Source: Agreia sp. COWG (GTDB lineage: Bacteria > Actinomycetota > Actinomycetes > Actinomycetales > Microbacteriaceae). From it: a DNA stretch of 64,000 nt. The number at the start of each line of letters is the position of its first letter. The stretch's first letter is position 1. The notes under the pieces are model-generated. The model did no database searches and was not told the DNA's origin. It was given only the letters and a program-made list of their open reading frames with translations. Positions 35,441 through 43,913 of the stretch are shown here, one piece after another. The position numbers were made by a program, and so were the translations under genes. The stretch covers positions 2,294,001-2,358,000 of the forward strand of contig NZ_LR882035.1 in assembly GCF_904528075.1 (NCBI RefSeq). The letters run 5' to 3'.

Positions 35441-37396
35441 ATGGCCGCCCACGACGACCCGTTCTCGCTGTCGTACGCCGACGCATCCGACATGCAACTC
35501 GTCGAACTCACCCGCGGCGGCGATTCAGCGGCGTTCGGCGAGCTGTGGGTGCGACACTCCGGCGCGGGCCGAGCCGTGGCTCGCAGCCACAGGTTCGACG
35601 CGGACGATCTGCTCTCCGAGGGGTTCGCCCGCGTCTTTTCGGCCATCACCTCGGGCGGCGGCCCCACGACAGCGTTCAGACCCTACCTGTTCACCACCAT
35701 CCGCAATGTGTCGATGCAGTGGGCTCGAGCGAAGAGCGCCGACGCGAGCGAAGATCTCGACCTGATAGCGGATCCCTCGACCGAGGAGGACGCCTCGCTG
35801 GCCGCGCTCGATCGCAGCCTCACCGCCAATGCCTTCCGGAGCCTCCCGACACGCTGGCAGGAGGCGCTCTGGTACAGCGAGGTCGAACAGCTCTCGGCCC
35901 AAGACATGTCGCCTCTGCTGGGAATGAAACCGAACGCCGTCTCGGCCCTCACCTACCGGGCCCGCGAGGGATTGCGGCAGGCCTGGATTCAGGCCCATTT
36001 GAAGCGCACCACAGATCCTGAGTGCGCGGCGACCATCGAGAGGTTGGGCTCATACGCGCGGGGAACGCTCGGCGCCCGCGAGGCGAGGCGCGTCGAAGAT
36101 CACCTCGCGACCTGCACCTCGTGCTCCATCGTGGCCGAGGAGGCACGAGCGGTCGGCGGTCGGCTGGCGCTCGTGCTCCTGCCGCTCGCGGCCGGCGTCT
36201 CCGGAGCTGCGGGTTTTCTCGCGTGGACGCAGACGGGTGGCACAGCCGCAGGTGGAGCCGCCGTCGCCGCTTCTGCCATGCCGGCCCACATCATCGCGGG
36301 AGCCGGTGCCGGCCACGTGGCGGCGCCGGTCTCCGGTGCGGTCATGGCCTCGACGGCTGCGGGCCTGGGCGCCGGATTGGGCACTGCCGGGCTCGTCGGC
36401 ACGACCGTCGGCACCCTGGCGACCGTGGCAGCCGTCATCGCCGCCGTCACCCTCGGCCCCGGGCTGTGGAATGCCATGTCGGAACGGTCCGCCTACTCGA
36501 CGCAGGCCGAGAGCCCGGCGCAGACGGATGCACAGAGCCCCGATAGCCCTCCCCCACCCATCGCGGCCCCACCCGTATCGGCCCCACCCGTATCGGCCCC
36601 CGCGCCGACACCGGTCGCAAGCCCGGCACCCGACGACGACGGTACTGCCGAGCCGGAGACCGAGCCGAGTGAACGGCCCGAGGCATCCGGCCCGACCGAC
36701 TCGGCGAACACGCCACCGGCTCCTGACCCCGTCGACCCCGTGGTCGTTCCGCCGACGACTCCCCCGGTCGTGGTTCCACCGGTCACTCCGCCGACGACTC
36801 CCCCGGTGACCGTTCCCACCGAGACGCCGCCTGTCCCGAACGCCACGCTGGTCGAGAGCGAAGGCAACCGCGTGTACCCCTCATTCTCAGGCACCGCCGC
36901 GACAGCCGGGGCCAGCATCGATCTCGTCGATTCCGAGGGCAGCTCCGTGATGACGACGACCGTCGCCGAAGACGGCAACTGGTCGTTCGCGCCCAATGCC
37001 TTCGATGGAGTATTGAGAGAGGGTGCGCAGACGCTGGCCGTGCGCCAGAGCGTCAACGGGGTGACCTCGAACACGGCTTTCCCGAGCGTGATCACGATGA
37101 CCGTTCCCTCGATTTTGTTCCCGATCCCCGACTACGAGTTCAGGCTCGGCTTCTGGGCCATCGCCCTGGTCGGGCAGGTGAATGCGCGTGTCGAGGTCTC
37201 GATAGACCACAACGACGACGGCACCATAGACGACACGCGTCGGTATGGACTCGAGAACGGAGCCGAGCTGCACTCCGCCTCGGGTCTGGACGGCCTCAAC
37301 CGCATGACGGTGCGCTACGTCGATGAGGCCGGCAACTACGGAGTTCCGCAATCGATGTTGTTCACGATGTCGGGCTCGGAGATTCTGCAGTTCTAG
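35441..37396 (+). CDS. fusion: ECF-type sigma factor + zinc-finger anti-sigma motif + membrane segments + extracellular-type domain
   Basis: 651 residues. Residues 17-98: sigma region 2 (DMQLVELTRGGDSAAFGELW...DDLLSEGFARVFSAI...FRPYLFTTIRN). About 128-187: region 4 (LPTRWQEALWYSEVEQLSAQDMSPLLGMKPNAVSALTYRAREGLRQ). 205-230: zinc-finger anti-sigma motif with H221, C225 and C228. 241-262 is a membrane helix and 283-341 a Gly/Ala-rich region with one or two more. 355-465 is a Pro-rich linker. 466-651 is a beta-rich domain with Ig-like character (ASIDLVDSEGSSVMTTTVAEDGNWSF). The sigma part should be cytoplasmic and the C-terminus outside, which needs an odd number of helices. The stop overlaps that of the MFS gene. 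Confidence 0.85.
   Translation: MAAHDDPFSLSYADASDMQLVELTRGGDSAAFGELWVRHSGAGRAVARSHRFDADDLLSEGFARVFSAITSGGGPTTAFRPYLFTTIRNVSMQWARAKSADASEDLDLIADPSTEEDASLAALDRSLTANAFRSLPTRWQEALWYSEVEQLSAQDMSPLLGMKPNAVSALTYRAREGLRQAWIQAHLKRTTDPECAATIERLGSYARGTLGAREARRVEDHLATCTSCSIVAEEARAVGGRLALVLLPLAAGVSGAAGFLAWTQTGGTAAGGAAVAASAMPAHIIAGAGAGHVAAPVSGAVMASTAAGLGAGLGTAGLVGTTVGTLATVAAVIAAVTLGPGLWNAMSERSAYSTQAESPAQTDAQSPDSPPPPIAAPPVSAPPVSAPAPTPVASPAPDDDGTAEPETEPSERPEASGPTDSANTPPAPDPVDPVVVPPTTPPVVVPPVTPPTTPPVTVPTETPPVPNATLVESEGNRVYPSFSGTAATAGASIDLVDSEGSSVMTTTVAEDGNWSFAPNAFDGVLREGAQTLAVRQSVNGVTSNTAFPSVITMTVPSILFPIPDYEFRLGFWAIALVGQVNARVEVSIDHNDDGTIDDTRRYGLENGAELHSASGLDGLNRMTVRYVDEAGNYGVPQSMLFTMSGSEILQF
36551..36595 (+). 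repeat. 15-bp tandem repeat in the Pro-rich linker
   Basis: GCCCCACCCGTATCG occurs twice in tandem (36566-36595), preceded by a degenerate copy (36551-36565). Each unit encodes a PPVSA-like pentapeptide. Length may vary between strains. Confidence 0.8.
36749..36807 (+). repeat. 20-bp direct repeat in the Pro-rich linker
   Basis: CCGCCGACGACTCCCCCGGT is present at 36749-36768 and again at 36788-36807. It encodes part of repeated PPTTPPV segments. Confidence 0.8.
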
Positions 37397-38652
37397 ACGC
37401 GCGGGGCCTCAGCGCTCAGAGCGCCCGAGCGGCGAGCGTAGATCTCGGCCGCGATGAGCAGCCCCCCGGCAAGACAGAGCGTGACGAGATAGGCGACGGG
37501 CAGCGACGTCAGACCGAGGCCGTCGAGCAGAGCGCCGCCGACGAGGGCGCCCCCTCCGATGCCCACGTTGAACGACGTCGAATAGAAGGCGCTGGACGTG
37601 TCCCTGATGTCGACCGACGCAACGTGCAGCAGCCGCGCACCCAGAAGGGGCGGCAGCATTCCGAAGACGAGGCCCCAGAGCACGAACGCGCCGATCGCGA
37701 TGACAGCGTTGCCGGCGAAGACAGCCATGATCGACACCGCCACGGCGGTCGTCGCCACGCTGAGCGCCAGCCCGAGTGTGGGGCGGCGTCCGAAGACGGT
37801 GCCAGCGAGCACGAGTCCGCCCGCGCCGGCCAGCCCATAGACGGCGAGGAGCAATCCGACATCACCGGCCGCGACTCCGAGCTGGCCCGTGAGGTACGGC
37901 GCGATGAAGGTGTAGAAGGAATAGTGCCCGATCATGATGACCGCGGCCAGGAGGCAGGTCAGGGCGACTGCGGGAACCGTCGCATCCAGCTTTCGACGGC
38001 CCGATGGATGCCGTGGCGCCGGCTGGTCGGAGCGGGCCGGGCGTTCCACCCTGGGCAGCAACCACAGCATCAGAACAGCCCCGACGATGCTCAGAACGGC
38101 GATGGCGCCGAACGCACTGCGCCAGCCGATGGCGTGGCCCAGCATGGTGCCCAGCGGCACGCCCAGCACGAAGGCGAGGGTTCCCCCTCCCGTGGTGATG
38201 GCGACGGCCCTGCCGAGCTGCTCTTTCGGAACGAGATAGCCGGAATACGCCCCCATGACAGCCCAGAACAGTCCGTGCGCCATACCGCCGACGATGCGGG
38301 CGCCGACCAGGATCTCGAACGTGGGAGCAATGGCCGTGACGAAGCTCGACAGCGACACCACCACGAGAACGACGACGATCAACCGGTGCCGCGACACGGT
38401 ACGAGTGAATCGGGCAAGCGGGATGCTCGTGAGCACCACCGCGAAGGCGAAGACCGAGACGAGGAGGCCGATCTGGGATTCGCCAACGCCGAGCTCGGTA
38501 CTCATCTCGGGAAGGAGCCCGGTGGGCAGCATCTCGGCCGTCACGGACAGGAATACTGCGGCGGCGAGAACGAGGAGGCCACCCCAGGGGAACGGACGAC
38601 CGTGTGCACCCGAAGGGATGACGGCGATGGGGGAGGTGAACGGCTGAGTCAC
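37393..38652 (-). CDS. MFS transporter, DHA1-type drug exporter
   Basis: 419 residues from the GTG at 38652 (a TTG 18 nt further upstream is possible). Twelve membrane segments; after helix 1 the motif FLSVTAEMLPTGLLPEMSTELGVGESQIG is typical of the AraJ/sugar-efflux and chloramphenicol-exporter branch, with motif A-like LARFTRTVSRHRLIV and GGGTLAFVLGVPLGTMLG (motif C). Substrate unknown. The stop shares CTAG with the convergent sigma-fusion gene. The 214-bp gap to purU holds no further gene that I can support. Confidence 0.88.
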   Translation of the reverse strand: MTQPFTSPIAVIPSGAHGRPFPWGGLLVLAAAVFLSVTAEMLPTGLLPEMSTELGVGESQIGLLVSVFAFAVVLTSIPLARFTRTVSRHRLIVVVLVVVSLSSFVTAIAPTFEILVGARIVGGMAHGLFWAVMGAYSGYLVPKEQLGRAVAITTGGGTLAFVLGVPLGTMLGHAIGWRSAFGAIAVLSIVGAVLMLWLLPRVERPARSDQPAPRHPSGRRKLDATVPAVALTCLLAAVIMIGHYSFYTFIAPYLTGQLGVAAGDVGLLLAVYGLAGAGGLVLAGTVFGRRPTLGLALSVATTAVAVSIMAVFAGNAVIAIGAFVLWGLVFGMLPPLLGARLLHVASVDIRDTSSAFYSTSFNVGIGGGALVGGALLDGLGLTSLPVAYLVTLCLAGGLLIAAEIYARRSGALSAEAPRV

Positions 38653-38866
38653 GGTGTAAGAACGAACCAAACTAACGAAAGAAGGCGAACAGAGGCGGCG
38701 TCACGCCAGCCTGACGAACGCCACACCGATTTGGGCGATCGAGCCTTGACGGGGCCGACGACCGCGGAATCGATGACGACGTCGTGCATGCCCGGGGCCG
38801 AACGACATCCGATCGGCCAAGCACTAGTGTATCGGGAGGCCATCACGTAAGAGAAGAGACGAATCG

Positions 38867-39718
38867 GTGACGAGTTCCCACTGGGTGTTGACGTTCGTCT
38901 GTGCCGACCTTCCCGGAATCGTGCATGCCGTCAGCGGCGCCGTCGTCTCGTCGGGCGGAAACATCACCGAGAGCCAACAATTCTCGAGCGCAGACACGGG
39001 ACGCTTCTTCATGCGGCTGCAGGTCGAGTCGGACGCCGAGAGGGCGGTTTTCGAGCACGCGCTGGCCCCCGTTGCCGAGCGCTATGACATGCATTGGCAG
39101 CTCGACGTTGTGGGGCGACGCCTGCGCACCCTGGTGCTCGCCTCCACGGCGGCGCACTGTGTCAACGACCTGCTGTTCCGCCAGCGCGCCGGGCAGCTGG
39201 CCGTCGAGATCCCCCTGGTGCTCAGCAACCACGGCAGCCTGGCCGAGCTCGCCGGTTTCTACGGTGTGCCGTTCGAGAGCATGCCGGTGACGGATGCCGC
39301 GGGCAAGGCCGCGTTCGAACGTCGCGTTCTCGACGTCGTCGAACAGAACGACATCGAGCTCGTCGTGCTCGCGCGCTACATGCAGATCCTCTCCCCCGAG
39401 CTGTGCGAGGCCCTGGCCGGCAAGGCCATCAACATCCACCACTCCTTTCTTCCCGGGTTCAAGGGTGCCAACCCCTACCGACAGGCCCACGCCCGCGGCG
39501 TGAAACTCATCGGAGCCACGGCGCACTTCGTCACGAGCGACCTCGACGAGGGCCCGATCATCGAGCAGAACGTGGTGCGCGTCGACCACTCCCGCACCGC
39601 CGCCGAGCTCATGTCGATCGGCCAAGACGAGGAGAGCCGAACCCTCACGCAGGCGGTCACGTGGTTCTCCGAGCATCGGGTGCTGCAAGACGGCGCCCGC
39701 ACGATCATCTTCCGCTGA
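38867..39718 (+). CDS. purU: formyltetrahydrofolate deformylase
   Basis: 283 residues from a GTG. N-terminal ACT domain (WVLTFVCADLPGIVHAVSGAV), then a formyltransferase-fold hydrolase with the catalytic His of INIHHSFLPGFKGANPY, Asp in FVTSDLDEGPIIEQ and VLARYMQILSPEL. Hydrolyses 10-formyl-THF to formate and THF, balancing one-carbon pools; folD and glyA are nearby on the other strand. Confidence 0.95.
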   Translation: MTSSHWVLTFVCADLPGIVHAVSGAVVSSGGNITESQQFSSADTGRFFMRLQVESDAERAVFEHALAPVAERYDMHWQLDVVGRRLRTLVLASTAAHCVNDLLFRQRAGQLAVEIPLVLSNHGSLAELAGFYGVPFESMPVTDAAGKAAFERRVLDVVEQNDIELVVLARYMQILSPELCEALAGKAINIHHSFLPGFKGANPYRQAHARGVKLIGATAHFVTSDLDEGPIIEQNVVRVDHSRTAAELMSIGQDEESRTLTQAVTWFSEHRVLQDGARTIIFR

Positions 39719-39727
39719 CCCACTCGG

Positions 39728-39733
39728 TACGCT
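39728..39733 (+). promoter_or_regulatory. candidate -10 box (TACGCT) of a leaderless transcript for the DUF2568 gene
   Basis: TACGCT is followed after 6 nt by the GTG start; it lies in the 21-bp gap after purU. Confidence 0.4.
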
Positions 39734-39739
39734 TGACGG

Positions 39740-40099
39740 GTGCAAACGCGAACAGAGCCAGAGAACACCATCGGCATCAATGACGTCGTCAGGTTCGTTC
39801 TCGAACTGTTCGCCTTCGTCACGCTCGGAATCTGGGGCTTTCTCGCCTGGCCGGGCCCGTGGCTCAACATCGTGCTCGGCATCGCCGCACCGGTGTTCGC
39901 CATTCTGGTCTGGGCGCTCTTTCGTTCCCCGAAGGCGGTCGTGCGCCTCGACGCCTTCGGCAAGGCCTTGATCGAGATCCTCATCATGGGCTCGGCCGCG
40001 CTGGCCTGGCTCATGCTCGGCCAGCCGGTCATCGCCGTGGTCTTCGGCGTGGTCGCCGCCGTCAGCGGGGTTCTCGCCGGGCGCAGAGAACTCAGCTGA
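39740..40099 (+). CDS. YrdB/DUF2568 family membrane protein
   Basis: 119 residues from a GTG. Four predicted membrane helices (about 15-35, 40-60, 73-92, 94-112). The sequence WGFLAWPGPWLNIVLGIAAPVFAILVWALF fits DUF2568/YrdB proteins. Function unknown. Its stop overlaps the nagA ATG by 1 nt (TGATG). Confidence 0.78.
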   Translation: MQTRTEPENTIGINDVVRFVLELFAFVTLGIWGFLAWPGPWLNIVLGIAAPVFAILVWALFRSPKAVVRLDAFGKALIEILIMGSAALAWLMLGQPVIAVVFGVVAAVSGVLAGRRELS

Positions 40100-41247
40100 T
40101 GCTGCTTCACGGCGCCAGAAAGCTCGACGCGTCGGGCGTAGACGACGACTTCTGGGTCGTCTTCGCCGGTTCCACCATCGCCGCAACGGGCTCGGGCGAC
40201 AGCTGGCAGGCCCTCGCCCCCTCTATTCCCGCCGACGAGCGGGTAGACGCCCGTGGCCTCTGGCTCACGCCGGGGTTCATCGATCTGCACGCGCACGGCG
40301 GGGGCGGCGGCTCCTTCGACGATGACGAGCAATCGATCCTCACGGCGCTCGCCACGCACAGGGCACACGGAACCACGCGCTCGGTGCTGAGTCTCGTGGC
40401 CAATCCGGTGCCGCAGCTCGCCCGCAGCCTCCGCACGATCGCCCGCCTCGCCGCGGCCGATCCGCTCGTGCTCGGCTCTCATCTGGAAGGTCCCTTCCTC
40501 TCTGCTGACCACCGCGGTGCCCACGACGAATCGCACCTCATCGCGCCCGACGCGACGACCGTCGACGAGTTGCTCGCGGCATCCGGCGGCACCCTGCGAC
40601 AGATCACGATCGCGCCAGAGCTGCCAGGGGCACTGGACGCCATCGACCGCCTGGTCGCCGCGGGCGTCGTCGTGGCGATCGGGCATACGGATGCCGGCCT
40701 CGAGCTCACGAGGCAGGCGTTCGATCGGGGGGCCACGCTGCTCACCCACGCCTTCAACGCGATGCACGGCATCCATCACCGCGCACCCGGACCCGTCGTG
40801 GCCGCCCTCGAGGATCCGCGGGTGGCACTCGAGCTCATCCTCGACGGCGTTCACGTGCATACCGATGTGGCCCGTCTGTGCTTTGTGGCCGCCCCCCAGC
40901 GCATCGTGCTCGTGACCGACGCCATGGCGGCCGCGGGTTCACGCGACGGGGACTACCTGCTCGGCTCGCTCGATGTGACGGTCGAGAAAGGGCGCGCCAC
41001 CCTGCGCGGCACGGACACCATCGCCGGCTCCACCCTGACCCAGGACGAGGCGCTCCGCATAGCCGTGAACGAGGCGGGAATCGACCCCGTCCTGGCGATC
41101 CGCGCCCTCACTGCGAGCCCCGCCCGCGCCCTCGGCGAGGACTCCAGACTGGGCTACGTGCGCCCGGGCTACGCCGCCGACGCCGTGCTGCTCGACGACG
41201 AGTGGTCGGTACACGCGGTCTTCGCCGACGGGGCTCGCATCGCATAA
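40099..41247 (+). CDS. nagA: N-acetylglucosamine-6-phosphate deacetylase
   Basis: 382 residues. Amidohydrolase fold: GFIDLHAHGGGG metal site, HLEGPFLSADHRGAHDE (metal Glu), IGHTDAG and THAFNAM (metal His), and DAMAAAG (catalytic Asp). Removes acetyl from GlcNAc-6-P, feeding amino-sugar catabolism or cell-wall recycling. Translationally coupled to the DUF2568 gene. Confidence 0.93.
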   Translation: MLLHGARKLDASGVDDDFWVVFAGSTIAATGSGDSWQALAPSIPADERVDARGLWLTPGFIDLHAHGGGGGSFDDDEQSILTALATHRAHGTTRSVLSLVANPVPQLARSLRTIARLAAADPLVLGSHLEGPFLSADHRGAHDESHLIAPDATTVDELLAASGGTLRQITIAPELPGALDAIDRLVAAGVVVAIGHTDAGLELTRQAFDRGATLLTHAFNAMHGIHHRAPGPVVAALEDPRVALELILDGVHVHTDVARLCFVAAPQRIVLVTDAMAAAGSRDGDYLLGSLDVTVEKGRATLRGTDTIAGSTLTQDEALRIAVNEAGIDPVLAIRALTASPARALGEDSRLGYVRPGYAADAVLLDDEWSVHAVFADGARIA

Positions 41248-41260
41248 CGTCGTCACGAGA

Positions 41261-41302
41261 CGACGAAGGGGCGGGGCCCGTGTGGACCCCGCCCCTTCGT
41301 CG
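41261..41302. terminator. bidirectional terminator between nagA and icd
   Basis: CGACGAAGGGGCGGGG and its complement form a 16-bp stem around a 10-nt loop between the convergent stops. No T-run, but the position is typical. Confidence 0.8.
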
Positions 41303-41318
41303 TGCTCATCGGCGAACG

Positions 41319-42533
41319 TTACGCCAGGCGAAGCGCCAAGTTCTTGTCGAGCGTCGCGAGGAATTCCTCGGTGGTCTCCCACTTCTGCTCCGGCCCGACG
41401 AGCAGCGCCAGATCCTTGGTCATGTGGCCGGCCTCGACGCTCTTGATGACAACGTCTTCGAGGGTCTCAGCGAACTCGGCGAGGGCCGGGTTGTCGTCGA
41501 GCTTCGCGCGGTGCGAGAGGCCTCGGGTCCAGGCGTAGATCGAGGCGATCGGGTTCGTCGACGTGGGCTTGCCCTGCTGGTGCATGCGGTAGTGCCGCGT
41601 GACGGTTCCGTGGGCCGCCTCTGCCTCGACGACGGAACCGTCGGGAACGCTCAGAACGCTCGTCATGAGGCCGAGTGAACCGAAGCCCTGGGCGACGGTG
41701 TCGCTCTGCACGTCTCCGTCGTAGTTCTTGCAGGCCCAGACGTAGCCGCCCTCCCACTTCATGGCCGAGGCGACCATGTCGTCGATGAGACGGTGCTCGT
41801 AGGTGAGCCCGGCGGCGTCGAACTTCTCTTTGAACTCGGTCTGGAAGATCTCTTCGAAGATGTCCTTGAACCGGCCGTCGTAGGCCTTGAGGATGGTGTT
41901 CTTCGTCGAGAGGTACACCGGGTAGTTGCGAGTCAGGCCGTAATTGAGGCTCGAGCGGGCGAAGTCGCGAATCGATGCGTCCTGATTGTACTGCACCTGG
42001 GCGATGCCGTCGTCCGGAGCGTCGTACACCTCGAACTTCATGGGCTCCGAGCCGTCTTCGGGCGTGAACTCGACCGTGAGCTTGCCCTTGCCTTTGAAGA
42101 CGAAGTCGGTGGCGCGGTACTGGTCGCCGAAGGCATGGCGGCCGATGATGATCGGCTTATTCCATCCAGGAACGAGGCGCGGGATGTTCGAGATGATGAT
42201 GGGTTCGCGGAAGATGACGCCGCCGAGGATATTGCGGATCGTGCCGTTCGGCGACTTCCACATCTTCTTCAGGCCGAACTCCTCGACGCGGGCCTCATCG
42301 GGCGTGATGGTGGCGCACTTGACGCCGACGCCGTGCTTCTGGATGGCGTGGGCCGCGTCGATCGTGACCTGGTCGTCGGTCGCGTCGCGGTTCTCCATGC
42401 CGAGGTCGTAGTACTCGAGGTTGATGTCAAGATACGGGTGGATCAGGGTGTCCTTGATCGCTTGCCAGATGATGCGAGTCATCTCGTCTCCGTCGAGCTC
42501 GACGACGGTTCCTTCAACCTTGATCTTCGACAA
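41319..42533 (-). CDS. icd: NADP-dependent isocitrate dehydrogenase
   Basis: 404 residues from a TTG with GGAG 6 nt upstream. Eukaryote-like homodimeric [27 protein letters not shown] (substrate Ser), [37 protein letters not shown] (metal Asp) and [12 protein letters not shown] (NADP). TCA-cycle step from isocitrate to 2-oxoglutarate. A MarR-like palindrome overlaps its probable promoter (TGTCAA-N18-TAGGCT on the minus strand). Confidence 0.97.
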   Translation of the reverse strand: MSKIKVEGTVVELDGDEMTRIIWQAIKDTLIHPYLDINLEYYDLGMENRDATDDQVTIDAAHAIQKHGVGVKCATITPDEARVEEFGLKKMWKSPNGTIRNILGGVIFREPIIISNIPRLVPGWNKPIIIGRHAFGDQYRATDFVFKGKGKLTVEFTPEDGSEPMKFEVYDAPDDGIAQVQYNQDASIRDFARSSLNYGLTRNYPVYLSTKNTILKAYDGRFKDIFEEIFQTEFKEKFDAAGLTYEHRLIDDMVASAMKWEGGYVWACKNYDGDVQSDTVAQGFGSLGLMTSVLSVPDGSVVEAEAAHGTVTRHYRMHQQGKPTSTNPIASIYAWTRGLSHRAKLDDNPALAEFAETLEDVVIKSVEAGHMTKDLALLVGPEQKWETTEEFLATLDKNLALRLA

Positions 42534-42590
42534 CGGCCACTCCTTCTGGGAATATTTGGGACTGGTGTCCAGCCTACTCGTTCGGCCATC

Positions 42591-42608
42591 TATCTTGACA
42601 TCGAGATA
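42591..42608. promoter_or_regulatory. MarR-type palindrome in the icd / acetyltransferase divergent promoter
   Basis: TATCTTGACATCGAGATA: 7 of 9 positions are symmetric, close to the TCTTGA-TCAAGA class bound by MarR-family dimers. It overlaps the probable icd -35 and lies 40 nt from the divergent GNAT start. Regulator unknown. Confidence 0.55.
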
Positions 42609-42648
42609 AATGTGGCGTCGTTCAGCGAGGGGGGTTAGCCTTGGCCAC

Positions 42649-43101
42649 ATGGGTGATCTGAGACTGGTAGAGCTGTCGGCGAGCAACATCGTGGCGGCCA
42701 ACACGCTCACGCTCAAGCCAGGCCAGGAGCAATACGTGGCTCCCGTTTCGCACTCCATCGCCGAGGCCTACGTCAATCCCACGACCGCGTGGCCCCGGGT
42801 CGTTCTCGACGACGACGAGGTGGTCGGATTCATTCAGGGCAACTTCGACCCTGACAGCGATCACGAAGAATTTAAGGGCTGCATCTGGAGCATCAACGTG
42901 GCGGCGACAGCCCAAGGACACGGGGTGGGGCGATTCGCGGTCCTCTCGCTCGCCGACGAAGCCAGGTCACGCGGCTACGACCGCATCACCGTTATGTTCG
43001 AGCCTGGCGAAGACGGCCCGGAGGCCTTCTTCTACCGCCTGGGCTTCACCAGCATCGGTGAGACACAGTACGGCGAGACGATCGCCGCGCTCGCCCTCTG
43101 A
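42649..43101 (+). CDS. GNAT family N-acetyltransferase
   Basis: 150 residues from the ATG at 42649 with TAGCCT seven nt upstream (probably leaderless). The acetyl-CoA loop is not the classic RxxGxG but [22 protein letters not shown]; then FFYRLGF ends the fold. Resembles spermidine/diamine-type or other small-substrate GNATs (start [27 protein letters not shown] is found in BltD-like proteins). Substrate unknown. Followed within 10 nt by the ATL gene. Confidence 0.85.
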   Translation: MGDLRLVELSASNIVAANTLTLKPGQEQYVAPVSHSIAEAYVNPTTAWPRVVLDDDEVVGFIQGNFDPDSDHEEFKGCIWSINVAATAQGHGVGRFAVLSLADEARSRGYDRITVMFEPGEDGPEAFFYRLGFTSIGETQYGETIAALAL

Positions 43102-43111
43102 TCTCGTCCCG

Positions 43112-43483
43112 GTGACCTGCCCCGAGGCATCCGGTAACGAGTTCGCCCTCGACGTCCTCGACCTCGTCGATTCCATCCCGCCCGGCCACGTGCTCAGCTA
43201 CGGCGACGTGGCCGCGATGCTCGGGTCACGGGCGTCGAGGGCGGTGGGCACGGTGCTACGCCAGTCGGGATCGGGTCACCCCTGGTGGAGGGTCCTGAGG
43301 TCTGGCGGCCACCCGCCCGTCGGGCACGAGGGCGAGGCGCGAAACCGCTACGTAGCTGAGAAGACACCCCTCGTTCGCACGTCGACAGGCTGCGGTTACC
43401 GCGTCGACTACGCTGTAGCACGGTGGATTCCGACGGAGCCACCGCCCCACAGCCCTGTCAGCCAACGGAAGGAGCAGCAGTGA
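43112..43483 (+). CDS. alkyltransferase-like protein (ATL)
   Basis: 123 residues from a GTG. It matches the DNA-binding part of O6-methylguanine methyltransferases (PPGHVLSYGDVAAMLGSRASRAVGTVLRQSG), but the PCHRV active site is replaced by PWWRV (W58-W59), so it cannot transfer alkyl groups. ATLs bind O6-alkylguanine and flag it for nucleotide excision repair. The stop overlaps the next GTG by 4 nt. Confidence 0.9.
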   Translation: MTCPEASGNEFALDVLDLVDSIPPGHVLSYGDVAAMLGSRASRAVGTVLRQSGSGHPWWRVLRSGGHPPVGHEGEARNRYVAEKTPLVRTSTGCGYRVDYAVARWIPTEPPPHSPVSQRKEQQ

Positions 43484-43884
43484 AGCGTCGTCTGCTTGTT
43501 GCCGCCCCCATCCTCGCCGTCACCGCCCTTCTTTCAGGGTGCACCTTGGCGAACGCGATCAACCCGCCCATCGAAAGCGCCATCTACGCGACCGTCCCCG
43601 AGGCCGCCGCCGCGTCGGGAGGCGTCGCCCTGCCCGACTTCGTCCAGGCAGACGCGACCACGATCCGCATCAAGACGAACAGCGAAACGGGCACGTCGAT
43701 CCTCGGCTACAGCATCCCTGCCCCTCTCGCCGCTCCGATCGGCGCCGAGTGCGCCTCAGCCTCGACGCCGGCGCTCGACGACACCTGGTGGGCACAGTCC
43801 ATCCCCACCGACGCGGCGATCACCTGTTCGGGCAAGTGGCACGTCTACGTTGCGGGGCAGACTATTTTCGCCTGGGCCCCGTAA
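43480..43884 (+). CDS. predicted small lipoprotein, function unknown
   Basis: 134 residues from the GTG at 43480, with AAGGAG upstream. Lipobox LLSGC (Cys21). The mature part has four aromatic or Cys-containing stretches; C-terminal cysteines (AECAS and ITCSG) may pair. Coupled to the ATL gene by a GTGA overlap. No recognised family. Confidence 0.75.
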   Translation: MKRRLLVAAPILAVTALLSGCTLANAINPPIESAIYATVPEAAAASGGVALPDFVQADATTIRIKTNSETGTSILGYSIPAPLAAPIGAECASASTPALDDTWWAQSIPTDAAITCSGKWHVYVAGQTIFAWAP

Positions 43885-43913
43885 CCATTCTCTGACCGAC
43901 GTGTCGCGGCCGA

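Noticed and set aside
38649-38846. A short minus-strand frame between the MFS gene and purU.
   Set aside because: No ribosome site or recognisable protein features, and it overlaps the start region of the MFS gene; the region is better read as promoters.
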